This document shows, piece after piece, positions 16,543-25,001 of a stretch of 64,000 nucleotides of DNA; the stretch's first letter is position 1, and every line of letters begins with the position of its first letter. The notes beneath the pieces were generated by a model. That model was not told where the DNA came from. It searched no databases and was given only the letters and a program-made list of their open reading frames with translations. The translations under genes and the position numbers were made by a program. This DNA is from Tenacibaculum maritimum NCIMB 2154 (GTDB lineage: Bacteria > Bacteroidota > Bacteroidia > Flavobacteriales > Flavobacteriaceae): the NCBI RefSeq assembly GCF_900119795.1, contig NZ_LT634361.1, positions 2,232,001 through 2,296,000 of the forward strand, given 5' to 3'.

Positions 16543-17403
16543 TTAAAATCGCCAACAGGCTATTCTGGTTACTTTATTCCCTTGGTGCATTGGTATTACT
16601 TTAAACTCTTTTACCCCTAATTTTTTACTAGATTTTTCTAGGCTTTCTATATTATCCTTTTTAGAAACTAAACTTGTAAACCAATTACTTACCGTCGAGT
16701 ACTGAGAACTTTCATATAAATAAGTATGTAAAAAAGCTTTCTCTCCTCCTATATACCACAGTTCATTATGATTCCCTGAAAAATTCCGAACAGCATTGTT
16801 TCCTAAATTCCTAGACTTTCTTCTATTTGCCCCTATTGCTTCTTCTGCTGATTTATAAAAAGGTGGATTACAAATTGTTACTGAAAAAGCATCATTTTCT
16901 TCTATAATCCCCTTTAAAATATGAGTTTCATCAAATTGCTGCCTTAATTTAATAAAAGCATCCAAATCATTATCATCAATAATATCTTGAGCACTATCCA
17001 ATGAATCTAAATCTATATCTGTTCCAACAAACTTCCAACCATAAACGGCACTCCCTAAAAGCGGATACACACAACTAGCACCTGTACCAATATCTAAAAC
17101 AGTAACTTTTTCATCTCCTTCAATTAAATCTGCTAAATGATGAATGTAATCTACTCTCCCAGGAATTGGCGGACATAAATTTGCCGCAGGAAAGTTCCAA
17201 TGCTTTATTCCATATTCTGATGATAATAATGCTGCATTCAATTCTTTTACTGCTTTTGGATCTGAAAAATCGATAGACAAGTTACCATACGAATTTTTTA
17301 CTATAAAAGGAACTAATTTTTTATTTTCTATTGATAGTTTTTCAAACGCGTAACCATTTCTATGCTTGTTCTTAGGATGCAATCCTAATTTTAATTTTGT
17401 CAT
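16543..17403 (-). CDS. rlmF: 23S rRNA (adenine-1618-N6)-methyltransferase
   Basis: RlmF methylates N6 of A1618 in 23S rRNA using S-adenosylmethionine. The 286 residues begin with the family opening (LGLHPKNKHRNGYAFEKL), continue with the SAM-binding motif VTVLDIGTGASCVYPLLG and have the NPPF catalytic motif of N6-adenine methylases in VTICNPPFYKSAEEA. HNELWYIGGEKAFL is also typical of RlmF. The start ATG overlaps the bshC stop by four bases (ATGA), so the two are translationally coupled. Confidence 0.92.
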   Translation of the reverse strand: MTKLKLGLHPKNKHRNGYAFEKLSIENKKLVPFIVKNSYGNLSIDFSDPKAVKELNAALLSSEYGIKHWNFPAANLCPPIPGRVDYIHHLADLIEGDEKVTVLDIGTGASCVYPLLGSAVYGWKFVGTDIDLDSLDSAQDIIDDNDLDAFIKLRQQFDETHILKGIIEENDAFSVTICNPPFYKSAEEAIGANRRKSRNLGNNAVRNFSGNHNELWYIGGEKAFLHTYLYESSQYSTVSNWFTSLVSKKDNIESLEKSSKKLGVKEFKVIPMHQGNKVTRIACWRF

Positions 17404-18992
17404 ATTTCTAGTACAGTAAAATCCAACTGCAACGGCTTTAGATTATTTTTTAGTATTGTAATAAATTCCTTGCCATACTCCAAATAGTATTCAGAAAAAT
17501 TTCGTTGTCGCTCCTCTAAACTTTGATTTGGTAGTATTTCATTTTGCAAAGCTACAATTCTTTCTACTAAGTCTTTTTGTTTTCTTTTTTCTGCACGCAA
17601 TAAACGTTTTTCCAAATTTAACAATCCCTTTAATTGCTTTTTTTCTTGGGCATTTACAGCTCCTAAAAAAGAAATATCTGTTGCTGTTGCTACTTTTTTT
17701 AATGTTTGAAATTGCTCTTGTAAAAACGCTCTTTGCTTTGTAAAATCTATAGCACACTCCGTTTTTTCTAGTACTTTGATGCTTAGTAAATCATTTTGCT
17801 TCAAGAATAGCTCTTCCACTGAAACATTTAATTTTGCTAATTTTCTTGCTTGTTTTTCAGAAATTACTTGAACCGAATTACGTAATAATAAAATAGGATA
17901 CGGTACTTTTACTGCTTCAAAATACCTCTTTAGCTCCAGCCAATACGCCTGCTCTCCTCCTCCTCCTATATAACAAAGGTTGGGTAAAATTACTTCTTGA
18001 TATAGTGGACGCATGATTACATTGGGCGAAAAGCGCTCTGGAAATTCAGCGACTTCTTTTAGTATCTCCTTTTCATCCCATGATACATTAGTGTTATTCA
18101 CCTCATAGCTTCCCGCTTTGTAAACAATACGCTCACGAAGATTATTCGTTAAATAAAAAAGGTTGATTTCACGTGGATTCACTTGTACTTTATAACGCTT
18201 GCTAAATTCAGTTATAGTTTCAGTAACTTTTTTAAAAGAAGTCTGCTTCAATAACTCTTCTTCTATAAAAGGAGTAAATTCTCGCTTTAATGCTTTATCA
18301 TCAGCATCTATGATTACCAAACCATATTTTCCTAACAACTCATTTGCAATATAACGGGTTGCCGCTGCTAAATTTGTATGTTTTAAGTACCCTTTTGCAA
18401 ATAGCTCTCTTAAATAAGTAGCATTTTTAGAAGTCCCTAAATGTTCTGAAAAAGCTTCAAAAACCTCCTCTAGCCCTATTGTTGAAAAGCGCCCTACGGC
18501 TCCTCCATCAGGACGGTTCCATTGTACTTTTTTTCCTTGAAAATTAAAATAATTTATTTCTTCAAAGTCATGATCTTCCGTTGCCATCCAATATACAGGC
18601 ACAAAATTATGAGCAGGATACTCTGCTGATAATTCTTCACATAAATTAATTGCTGAAATTATTTTATATAAAAAATACAAAGGACCTGTAAACAAATTTA
18701 ATTGATGTCCTGTTGTTATTGTAAAAGTGTTTTCTTTTAAAAGGTTATTTATATTGCTAAGCGTTTGCTCAGAAGTTGCTAAGTTTTCATATTGCGATTT
18801 TAAAGCAGTTACCAATACTTTTCTTGTGCTATTTTTAAATACTAATTGCTTCTCTTCTAATTGCTTTTTAAATCCTTCTAAATCAGAAAAATTATTATAA
18901 AAAGGGGTTATCTCTTTGTTCTTTTCTAAATAATCTAACATTGTTTTAGAAAAGAATCCTGTTTTTTTAAATGGAATACTGGTTACTTTCAT
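17400..18992 (-). CDS. bshC: Bacillithiol synthesis cysteine-adding enzyme
   Basis: BshC is the putative ligase that adds cysteine to glucosaminyl-malate, the last step of bacillithiol synthesis. The 530 residues match the usual length (about 530-540). Family landmarks include FTITTGHQLNLFTGPLYFLYK, PVYWMATEDHDFEEINYF, RPLYQEVILPNLCYIGGGGE and a C-terminal coiled coil (KRLLRAEKRKQKDLVERI). It is followed by rlmF with a four-base overlap and preceded by a 47-residue ORF. bshA and bshB are not in this window. Bacillithiol is the main low-molecular-weight thiol expected in this group. Confidence 0.93.
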   Translation of the reverse strand: MKVTSIPFKKTGFFSKTMLDYLEKNKEITPFYNNFSDLEGFKKQLEEKQLVFKNSTRKVLVTALKSQYENLATSEQTLSNINNLLKENTFTITTGHQLNLFTGPLYFLYKIISAINLCEELSAEYPAHNFVPVYWMATEDHDFEEINYFNFQGKKVQWNRPDGGAVGRFSTIGLEEVFEAFSEHLGTSKNATYLRELFAKGYLKHTNLAAATRYIANELLGKYGLVIIDADDKALKREFTPFIEEELLKQTSFKKVTETITEFSKRYKVQVNPREINLFYLTNNLRERIVYKAGSYEVNNTNVSWDEKEILKEVAEFPERFSPNVIMRPLYQEVILPNLCYIGGGGEQAYWLELKRYFEAVKVPYPILLLRNSVQVISEKQARKLAKLNVSVEELFLKQNDLLSIKVLEKTECAIDFTKQRAFLQEQFQTLKKVATATDISFLGAVNAQEKKQLKGLLNLEKRLLRAEKRKQKDLVERIVALQNEILPNQSLEERQRNFSEYYLEYGKEFITILKNNLKPLQLDFTVLEI

Positions 18993-19007
18993 AAATAATT
19001 TTTTCCT

Positions 19008-19151
19008 TTAAAACATCCTTTCTAAAGGCTCTTGTTGTAATGTTGTTAAAAGATGGCTGGGTGAATTGTTTGCATAGCTGAACAAATGCTTTAAGTTAGC
19101 ATCATCCACTATTAGACTGAGAGTTTTACAATCATTTTCGTTCGTCGTCAT
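19008..19151 (-). CDS. Candidate small protein upstream of bshC (47 aa)
   Basis: An ATG at 19149-19151 opens a 47-codon frame to TAA at 19008-19010, 15 bases before the bshC start. The product reads MTTNENDCKTLSLIVDDANL, continues with a helical stretch (LKHLFSYANNSPSHLLTTL) and ends QQEPLERMF. Amino-acid use is that of a soluble protein, without low-complexity runs. A perfect minus-strand promoter box, TACTTTTG (19163-19156), ends four bases before the ATG, so the transcript would be nearly leaderless, as seems to be the case for recR. I do not recognise the protein. It may be a real cistron or a translated leader of bshC. Confidence 0.5.
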   Translation of the reverse strand: MTTNENDCKTLSLIVDDANLKHLFSYANNSPSHLLTTLQQEPLERMF

Positions 19152-19155
19152 ACTC

Positions 19156-19163
19156 CAAAAGTA
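19156..19163 (-). promoter_or_regulatory. -7 promoter box of the small ORF/bshC/rlmF transcript
   Basis: On the minus strand TACTTTTG fits TAnnTTTG exactly and lies just before the ATG at 19151. No clear -33 TTG is visible. Confidence 0.5.
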
Positions 19164-19274
19164 CAAATTTTTGATGGTTGGTCGCGCTCTAACCTATTTT
19201 CTAACACATTTTTAACTTGTTTCTTTTTTTAACCATCTATTTAGCTATTTTTACATTCAGATATAACAACTAAT

Positions 19275-21218
19275 ATGCAGTTTAAAAATCCTGAAGTTTT
19301 ATACTTTTTAGCCTTGTTAATAATACCTATTCTGGTACATTTATTTCAATTACAAAAATTTAAAAAAACATCTTTTACAAATGTTGATTTTTTACAGAAG
19401 TTAGTTTTGCAAACTCGTAAAAGCTCTATATTAAAAAAATGGCTCATTTTATGTACCCGTTTATTATTATTAACGGCTGTCATCATTGCTTTTGCTCAAC
19501 CTTATTTTTCTTTAAAAGAGACTAATGAGAAGCAACGTAACTTTATATATTTAGACAATTCTTTAAGTATGAGCGCTGAAGGAGCCAGTGGCAAGTTACT
19601 TCCTATTGCTACTCAAACAATACTGGAAAATATATCTAACGACGATTCTTTTTCTTTGTTAACTAATGCTAATTTTTACAAGGATATATCTTCTTCTGTG
19701 TTGAAATCAGTTCTTTTAAAAGTTACCAATACCCCTAAAAAGCGCTCTATAAATGATATTCTATTAAAAATTGAAGCGACTCATAAAGATGGAAATTCTT
19801 CAAAAAATATATTAATTTCTGACTTTCAGAATGTCAATACTAGGAATTTCAAAAACACGTCTCAAGCACTTACACTAGTACCTCAGCTAGTATCGCAAAC
19901 TAACAATCTTGCTATTGACAGTGTTTTTATAACCGCTAATAATGCTACTAGTTTTACCTTAAAGGTTCTTATCAAAAACCAAGGAGTAAAAAAAGAAAAT
20001 ATTCCTATTGCTATATTAAATGATCAAAAATTAGTAAATAAACAATCTTTTTCTATAGAAGAAAATAGCACTAAAGAACTCTCATTCTCTATTCAAAAAC
20101 AAGCTGTTTTTTTAGGAAAAATCCAGTTAACCCATAACGATGCTTTTTCTTTTGACAATATATTTTACTTCGCAATAAATAACACGCAAAAAATCAATGT
20201 TTTAAGCATTGGTAAAACAACTGATTTTCTTTCCAAAATATATACTTCTCAAGAATTTAATTTTACGAGCACTACGGTTAAAAATACCAACTACAATACA
20301 ATTCAACAACAACAACTAATTATAGTAAATGAGCTTAAAGAAATTCCTTTAAGCTTAATTGCAAGTTTAACTGAATTTTCTAAAAAAGGAGGGCATTTAG
20401 TTATAATTCCAAACGCCGATTCAAATACAGCTTCTTATAATTTATTTTTGAAGAGTTTAAAGGTTGGAAAAATTGCTCCTAAAAAAACGGATTCTTTAAA
20501 AATCACAGCCATAAACTTTAGCCACCCCTTGTTACAAGATGTTTTTTCAAAAAAAGTCCAAAATTTCCAATATCCAATAGTGCAAAGCTACTATCCTAGT
20601 TCTTTTAAGCGCTCAAGCAACGTATTATCTTTTGAAAATACCACAGCTTTTGTTAAAAGTATAAGTGTAGCTCATGGAAAATTATATTGGATAGCTTCTT
20701 CTTTAACAAAATCGAATAGTAATTTTACCAACTCTCCGCTCGTTGTTCCTCTATTCTATAATTTTGGGCAACAAAGCTTACACCCCTCTAAGTTATACTA
20801 TACTATTGATAATTTGAATACTATTGATATTCATAGTAAACCTAATAAAAATACCATATTGCGAATGCAAGGAAACGAGACTACTTTTATTCCGCTACAG
20901 CAAAAATTTCAAAACAAAGTGGTACTTAGCACTCTTGAACAACCTTTGATTGCTGGCTTTTATAAAGTTTTAAATGAAGATAAAATTGAAAAAACGATTG
21001 CTTTTAATTATGCAAAAGAAGAAAGCTCCTTGCAGTTTTTGAATAGCAGAACGCTTTCTAAAACTCATAAAAATATTACTAGTAATACCTCTATTAAAGA
21101 TGTATTTCAAAAAATTAATACAAAAAATGAAGTTCATTGGCTTTGGAAATGGTTTTTAGCCTTAGCCATTGTATCTTTGCTTCTAGAAATTTTTATTTTA
21201 AAATTCTTTAAATCATGA
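19275..21218 (+). CDS. BatA-domain membrane protein with a VWA-like region
   Basis: The 647 residues start with the BatA (aerotolerance) N-terminal module: a first helix in FKNPEVLYFLALLIIPILVH, then LQKFKKTSFTNVDFL and a second helix in WLILCTRLLLLTAVIIAFAQPYF. A von Willebrand-like domain follows, with FIYLDNSLSMSAEG as its degenerate metal-site motif (DxSxS retained). A large periplasmic part comes next, and a last helix (WLWKWFLALAIVSLLLEIFIL) lies at the C-terminus. Such proteins are common in Bacteroidota and probably act as envelope scaffolds. The stop overlaps the next start by four bases (ATGA), so it is coupled to the dihydroorotase-like gene. Confidence 0.85.
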   Translation: MQFKNPEVLYFLALLIIPILVHLFQLQKFKKTSFTNVDFLQKLVLQTRKSSILKKWLILCTRLLLLTAVIIAFAQPYFSLKETNEKQRNFIYLDNSLSMSAEGASGKLLPIATQTILENISNDDSFSLLTNANFYKDISSSVLKSVLLKVTNTPKKRSINDILLKIEATHKDGNSSKNILISDFQNVNTRNFKNTSQALTLVPQLVSQTNNLAIDSVFITANNATSFTLKVLIKNQGVKKENIPIAILNDQKLVNKQSFSIEENSTKELSFSIQKQAVFLGKIQLTHNDAFSFDNIFYFAINNTQKINVLSIGKTTDFLSKIYTSQEFNFTSTTVKNTNYNTIQQQQLIIVNELKEIPLSLIASLTEFSKKGGHLVIIPNADSNTASYNLFLKSLKVGKIAPKKTDSLKITAINFSHPLLQDVFSKKVQNFQYPIVQSYYPSSFKRSSNVLSFENTTAFVKSISVAHGKLYWIASSLTKSNSNFTNSPLVVPLFYNFGQQSLHPSKLYYTIDNLNTIDIHSKPNKNTILRMQGNETTFIPLQQKFQNKVVLSTLEQPLIAGFYKVLNEDKIEKTIAFNYAKEESSLQFLNSRTLSKTHKNITSNTSIKDVFQKINTKNEVHWLWKWFLALAIVSLLLEIFILKFFKS

Positions 21219-22474
21219 GCACGCTCATTAAATCGGCAACAATTATAGCCCCTATGGGCTTCCTACACAAGCAACAAAAAGATATTTTAATTACCAATGG
21301 TGTCATTGAAAAAATTGCTGACACTATTATTCCTAATAAAGGAGATACTGTTGTAGAACTAACTAATTTACATGTTTCTTCTGGATGGTTTGACACTAGT
21401 GTTTCTTTGGGCGAACCAGGTTACGAGGAAAGAGAAACTATTCAACACGGAATCGAGGTTGCTGCTAAAAGTGGATTTACAGCCATTGCACTCAACGCAA
21501 ATACAAATCCTTCTATAGATCATAAATCGGCTGTTGAATTTCTTATTCATAAAGCACATGGAAATGCTACCAACTTACATCCTATTGCTGCTTTAACCCA
21601 ACAAAGTAAAGGAATAGAAATGGCTGAATTGTATGATATGCAACAGTCTGGAGCAATTGCTTTTGGCGATTATAATGCTCCTATTGAAAATGACAATCTT
21701 TTAAAAATAGCCTTGCTATATGCTCAAAATTTTGATGGTCTTATTTTAAGTTTTCCTAAAAACAATAAGATTGCTGGAGAAGGAGTGGCTCATGAAGGGG
21801 TGAATAGTACGCTGCTAGGACTTAAAGGAATTCCTGCTTTGGCAGAGGAAATGCAAGTTGCAAGAGATTTATTTTTATTAGAATATACAGGAGGAAAATT
21901 ACACATTCCTACAATATCTACAGAAAAATCAGTAGCACTCATTAAAAATGCAAAAGAAAAAGGTTTGAATGTTAGCTGTAGTGTTGCCGTTCATAATTTA
22001 TTTTTAACGGATGATGAGTTACATGGATTTGATGGAAATGCAAAGGTTACTCCTCCTTTAAGGACTTCAAAAGATACAGCAGCACTTATCAAAGGGGTAC
22101 AAGAGGGAGTTATTGAAATTATTACTTCAGACCATAATCCTATTGATATTGAGCATAAAAAAGTAGAATTTTCTACAGCTAAAAATGGTACTATTGGATT
22201 GGAAAGTGCTTTTGGAGCGTTAAATACGCTTTTTGATACTGATACTATTGTAAAATGCTTAAGCGACTATCCTAAAAAAAGGTTTGGCATTCCTCAAAAT
22301 GAGATCAAAGAAGGAGCACAAGCTGATATAACGCTATTTACACCTGATTTACCTTATACTTTTGAAGAAAAAGACATCTTATCAACTTCTAAAAATAGTA
22401 TATTTATAAACAAAAAATTAAATGGTAAGCCTTATGGGGTTTTCGCCAATCGTAAACTAATTTTAAATACATAG
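21215..22474 (+). CDS. pyrC: Dihydroorotase homologue lacking the metal-binding HxH motif
   Basis: The 419 residues have the amidohydrolase layout of type I dihydroorotases: an N-terminal beta sandwich (LIKSATIIAPMG, ITNGVIEKIAD), a barrel and a C-terminal strand region (GAQADITLFTPD, SIFINKKLNGKPYGVFANRK). In active enzymes the opening reads GxxDxHxHxREPG. Here it is GWFDTSVSLGEPG, so both histidines are Ser (62 and 64) and the arginine is Gly66. TSDHNP, the late aspartate motif, is kept. It is therefore probably inactive, like the PyrC-prime subunits that assemble with aspartate transcarbamoylase in pseudomonads. It is translationally coupled to the BatA gene and followed after three bases by a small membrane protein. 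Confidence 0.85.
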   Translation: MSTLIKSATIIAPMGFLHKQQKDILITNGVIEKIADTIIPNKGDTVVELTNLHVSSGWFDTSVSLGEPGYEERETIQHGIEVAAKSGFTAIALNANTNPSIDHKSAVEFLIHKAHGNATNLHPIAALTQQSKGIEMAELYDMQQSGAIAFGDYNAPIENDNLLKIALLYAQNFDGLILSFPKNNKIAGEGVAHEGVNSTLLGLKGIPALAEEMQVARDLFLLEYTGGKLHIPTISTEKSVALIKNAKEKGLNVSCSVAVHNLFLTDDELHGFDGNAKVTPPLRTSKDTAALIKGVQEGVIEIITSDHNPIDIEHKKVEFSTAKNGTIGLESAFGALNTLFDTDTIVKCLSDYPKKRFGIPQNEIKEGAQADITLFTPDLPYTFEEKDILSTSKNSIFINKKLNGKPYGVFANRKLILNT

Positions 22475-22477
22475 AAA

Positions 22478-22807
22478 ATGGAGTTACTTAATGTTAATGA
22501 AAAAGGTAAAACAAATGCCATTATAAGTTACCTTACCATAATAGGAACTATTGTTGCCATCATTTTGAACAACAATCAGAAAAATCACTTTGCTAGTTTT
22601 CATATTCGACAAATGATTGGACTCCATATTTTATCCGTGCTAAACTCTTGGATTATCGCAACCTATTTTAATTTTTTTGCTTCTATGGTTATTAGTGTAC
22701 TACTTTTAGTACTTTGGTTCATTGGTTTTATGGGAGCTATTAATGGAGAGGCTAAGAAAATTCCGATATTCGGAGATCAGTTTCAAGAATGGTTTAAAAA
22801 TGTTTAA
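22478..22807 (+). CDS. Small membrane protein (DUF4870-like)
   Basis: The 109 residues contain three hydrophobic spans (about 15-30, 43-58 and 65-90) and the motif HFASFHIRQMIGLHIL, which fits the F-H-x-R-Q signature of the DUF4870/Tic20-like membrane proteins. The ending GEAKKIPIFGDQFQEWF is also typical of that group (IPxxGxxF). It starts three bases after the dihydroorotase stop, so it belongs to the same operon. The role is unknown. Confidence 0.75.
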   Translation: MELLNVNEKGKTNAIISYLTIIGTIVAIILNNNQKNHFASFHIRQMIGLHILSVLNSWIIATYFNFFASMVISVLLLVLWFIGFMGAINGEAKKIPIFGDQFQEWFKNV

Positions 22808-22910
22808 CAAATTTATTATCAATACGCAAGTACATCCTAACCAATCTGCTTGCTTATTTTTTATATACTGGACCCTTTTAATCGCTTTGATTTTACATGA
22901 GTTCACTTAA
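22800..22910 (+). CDS. Possible 36-residue membrane ORF
   Basis: An ATG at 22800, overlapping the end of the previous gene by eight bases, opens a 36-codon frame to TAA at 22908-22910. The product MFNKFIINTQVHPNQSACLF continues with FIYWTLLIALILHEFT, one possible membrane span. It fills the gap before the esterase gene (15 bases). Overlap and hydrophobicity are suggestive, but nothing more supports it. Confidence 0.3.
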   Translation: MFNKFIINTQVHPNQSACLFFIYWTLLIALILHEFT

Positions 22911-22925
22911 AACTTTATTTAAAAA

Positions 22926-23564
22926 ATGCTACATCATATTGTAAGAGCTCCTAAAAAAACGAGTGAAAACCCACCTTTATTAGTTTTGCTACATGGCTAT
23001 GGAAGTAATGAACAAGACTTATTTTCTTTTGCAGAAGAATTGCCTGAAGAATTATTAATTGTTAGCGCACAAGCCCCATATGACATGGGCGGATTTGGTG
23101 GTTATGCTTGGTATGCTATTAATTTTGACGATCAGAATGGTAAATTTTCTGATTTAGAACAGGCCAAAACCTCTGTCCACAAAATTGCTTCATTTATTGA
23201 TACGCTAATAGCTAAATATCAAACTAACAGCTCCAATACATTTGTACTAGGCTTTAGCCAAGGAGCTATTTTAAGCTATGCCTTAAGTTTTTTGTATCCT
23301 AATAAAGTACAGCATGTAATTGCTTTGAGTGGCTATATTAATGAAGATTTATTACCTAAGGAAATTCCTACGGGAATTAAAACGGATTACTATATTTCTC
23401 ATGGAACCGTTGACCAGGTTTTACCTATTGAGTGGGCTAGAAAAGCTCCTAAAATTCTAAGCGAATACCAATTGCATAATGATTATTCAGAATATCCTGT
23501 CGGACATGGAGTAGCACCTCAAAATTTTTATAGTTTTAAAAAATGGATTGAAAACCGCTTGTAA
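22926..23564 (+). CDS. Alpha/beta hydrolase, phospholipase/carboxylesterase type
   Basis: The 212 residues form a compact alpha/beta hydrolase. LLVLLHGYGSNEQDLF is the oxyanion region, VLGFSQGAILSYAL has the nucleophile Ser in GFSQG, HGTVDQVLP holds the acidic residue and YPVGHGVAPQNF the histidine, so the triad is complete. The size and GFSQG motif place it with the carboxylesterase/lysophospholipase (YpfH-like) group. The preferred ester is unknown. There is no signal peptide, so it is cytoplasmic. It is the last gene of the BatA-dihydroorotase series. Confidence 0.88.
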   Translation: MLHHIVRAPKKTSENPPLLVLLHGYGSNEQDLFSFAEELPEELLIVSAQAPYDMGGFGGYAWYAINFDDQNGKFSDLEQAKTSVHKIASFIDTLIAKYQTNSSNTFVLGFSQGAILSYALSFLYPNKVQHVIALSGYINEDLLPKEIPTGIKTDYYISHGTVDQVLPIEWARKAPKILSEYQLHNDYSEYPVGHGVAPQNFYSFKKWIENRL

Positions 23565-23903
23565 TTTTTATGCTAAGCTCTTTTATTTTTTTTAGATGGA
23601 AAAGAAAGTCGTATTTTTCTTATGCTTCAGCCTTAAATATTTAAAAGAGTTTCCTAGAAATAAAGGGGGAAATCCTCTGTTTTTACCTGAAATTATATAA
23701 AAAAAGCTACTTCTTAACTTTTGTTATTCTTTTTTTAATATTAGTTGTATATATTTGTGGTTTAATAAGGTTTTTCTTTGAATAAATATATTTTTGTTAA
23801 CTATTTTATTTATTGCGGCACAGCTAAATCCTGAAATCTAATTTATATGCAAAGAAAAAATCTGATATAAACCTTTATATTAAAAACCCCTTGTTAAAAT
23901 CTT

Positions 23904-23936
23904 AAAAAAAGCTCTCTAAATAAAGAGAGCTTTTTA
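23904..23936 (+). terminator. Strong terminator hairpin before the hydroxylase gene
   Basis: AAAAAGCTCTCT and AGAGAGCTTTTT form a perfect stem around a six-base loop, with A and T runs on both sides, so it could work in either direction. It stands 340 bases after the esterase stop. Confidence 0.75.
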
Positions 23937-23986
23937 AATTTCAAAAATCTACTGTTAAAGTCCTGTTTTTATATAAAATAAACCTG

Positions 23987-23994
23987 TATTTTTG
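23987..23994 (+). promoter_or_regulatory. -7 promoter box of the fatty acid hydroxylase gene
   Basis: TATTTTTG matches TAnnTTTG and lies 11 bases before the ATG at 24006. The -33 element is not clear. Confidence 0.45.
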
Positions 23995-24005
23995 CTTTAA
24001 AAAAC

Positions 24006-24929
24006 ATGAATGGAATTTTAAATCAAGATACTTTATACTTTTGGAGTGCTCCTTTTTTTATAGTTATCATCTTATCCGAAATCTACTTTAGCTATAAAGC
24101 TAAAGTTAAAAATTACGATTTCAAAGATACTTCTACCAATGTTTACTTTGCTTTAGTTAATTTCAGTTTGGATTTATCTATGAAGTTTTTCTCGTTTTTT
24201 GTGATGGGATTATGTTACAATTATAGATTGATAAACTGGGAAAATCAAGGGTGGATTTATTGGCTCGTTGCATTTATTGGGCAAGACTTTTTATATTATA
24301 TACATCATTATGTTGACCACCATTCTCGTTTTTTCTGGGCAGTACATGTAACTCACCACAATTCAGAGTACTATAATATTTCAACAGGGTTCAGGTCTCC
24401 CGTACTACAGCCTTTATTTCGCTATATGTTCTTTTTACCATTAGCTTTTGCAGGAATAGAACCGTTACACATTATGTTTGCCTATGCGATGAATCAAAAT
24501 TACGGAACGTTATGCCATACGAACTTTATAAAAAGTAAGCTTGGTTGGTGGGGAAAAATATTTGTTACTCCTTCTCATCATAGAGTTCACCATGCCTCTA
24601 ATGTTAAATATCTAGATAAAAATATGGGAATGGTATTAATTATATGGGATAAAATATTTGGTACCTTTCAACCAGAAGAAGATGAAATTAAATATGAAAA
24701 AATAAGATATGGACTTACCAAACCCGTTGAAAACAAAGGTCCTATCAATATTATTTTTCATGAATGGAAAGAAATTTTTAAAGATTTTTTCAACAGAAAA
24801 AAACACCTCCCTTTTGGACTTCGACTTAAATATGTTTTTATGCCTCCTGGATGGAGTCATGATGGTAGTAGCCAAACCAGTAGAGAATTACAAAAAGAAT
24901 TGAAAACTAAAACAGCTTCTAAACATTAA
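24006..24929 (+). CDS. Fatty acid hydroxylase / sterol desaturase superfamily protein
   Basis: The 307-residue membrane enzyme has about four hydrophobic segments and the histidine boxes that bind the di-iron centre: HHYVDHH near 100, HVTHHNSEYYN near 113 and HHRVHHA near 192. The C-terminal part is charged and probably cytoplasmic. Family members use oxygen to hydroxylate or desaturate fatty acids, sterols or carotenoid-like lipids; the substrate here cannot be told. A promoter box lies just upstream, and a terminator overlaps the stop codon, so it is transcribed alone. Confidence 0.87.
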   Translation: MNGILNQDTLYFWSAPFFIVIILSEIYFSYKAKVKNYDFKDTSTNVYFALVNFSLDLSMKFFSFFVMGLCYNYRLINWENQGWIYWLVAFIGQDFLYYIHHYVDHHSRFFWAVHVTHHNSEYYNISTGFRSPVLQPLFRYMFFLPLAFAGIEPLHIMFAYAMNQNYGTLCHTNFIKSKLGWWGKIFVTPSHHRVHHASNVKYLDKNMGMVLIIWDKIFGTFQPEEDEIKYEKIRYGLTKPVENKGPINIIFHEWKEIFKDFFNRKKHLPFGLRLKYVFMPPGWSHDGSSQTSRELQKELKTKTASKH

Positions 24930-24947
24930 GTTTAGAGGCTGTTTTTT
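24909..24947 (+). terminator. Terminator overlapping the end of the hydroxylase gene
   Basis: AAACAGCTTCTAAAC and GTTTAGAGGCTGTTT pair with one G-T wobble, followed by TTTT. The left arm is within the last codons of the gene. Confidence 0.75.
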
Positions 24948-25001
24948 ATAATAGCATTTGCTTTATTTCTTTAATTAAAATAGCATCATTCGTATGCAAT
25001 A

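Larger units (their letters stand above)
23565..24005. other. 441-base intergenic region with a possible small RNA
   Basis: It contains promoter-like boxes TATATTTG at 23750-23757 and TATTTTTG at 23789-23796, then a strong terminator hairpin at 23904-23936, with no open frame between. This would fit a non-coding transcript of about 130-170 bases. A further TATTTTTG at 23987-23994 serves the fatty acid hydroxylase gene. A weak inverted repeat (CTCTTTTA/TAAAAGAG, 23578-23649) follows the esterase gene. Confidence 0.45.

Noticed and set aside
23578..23649. Inverted repeat CTCTTTTA/TAAAAGAG after the esterase gene
   Set aside because: Arms are only eight bases and AT-rich with a 56-base loop; this can occur by chance.
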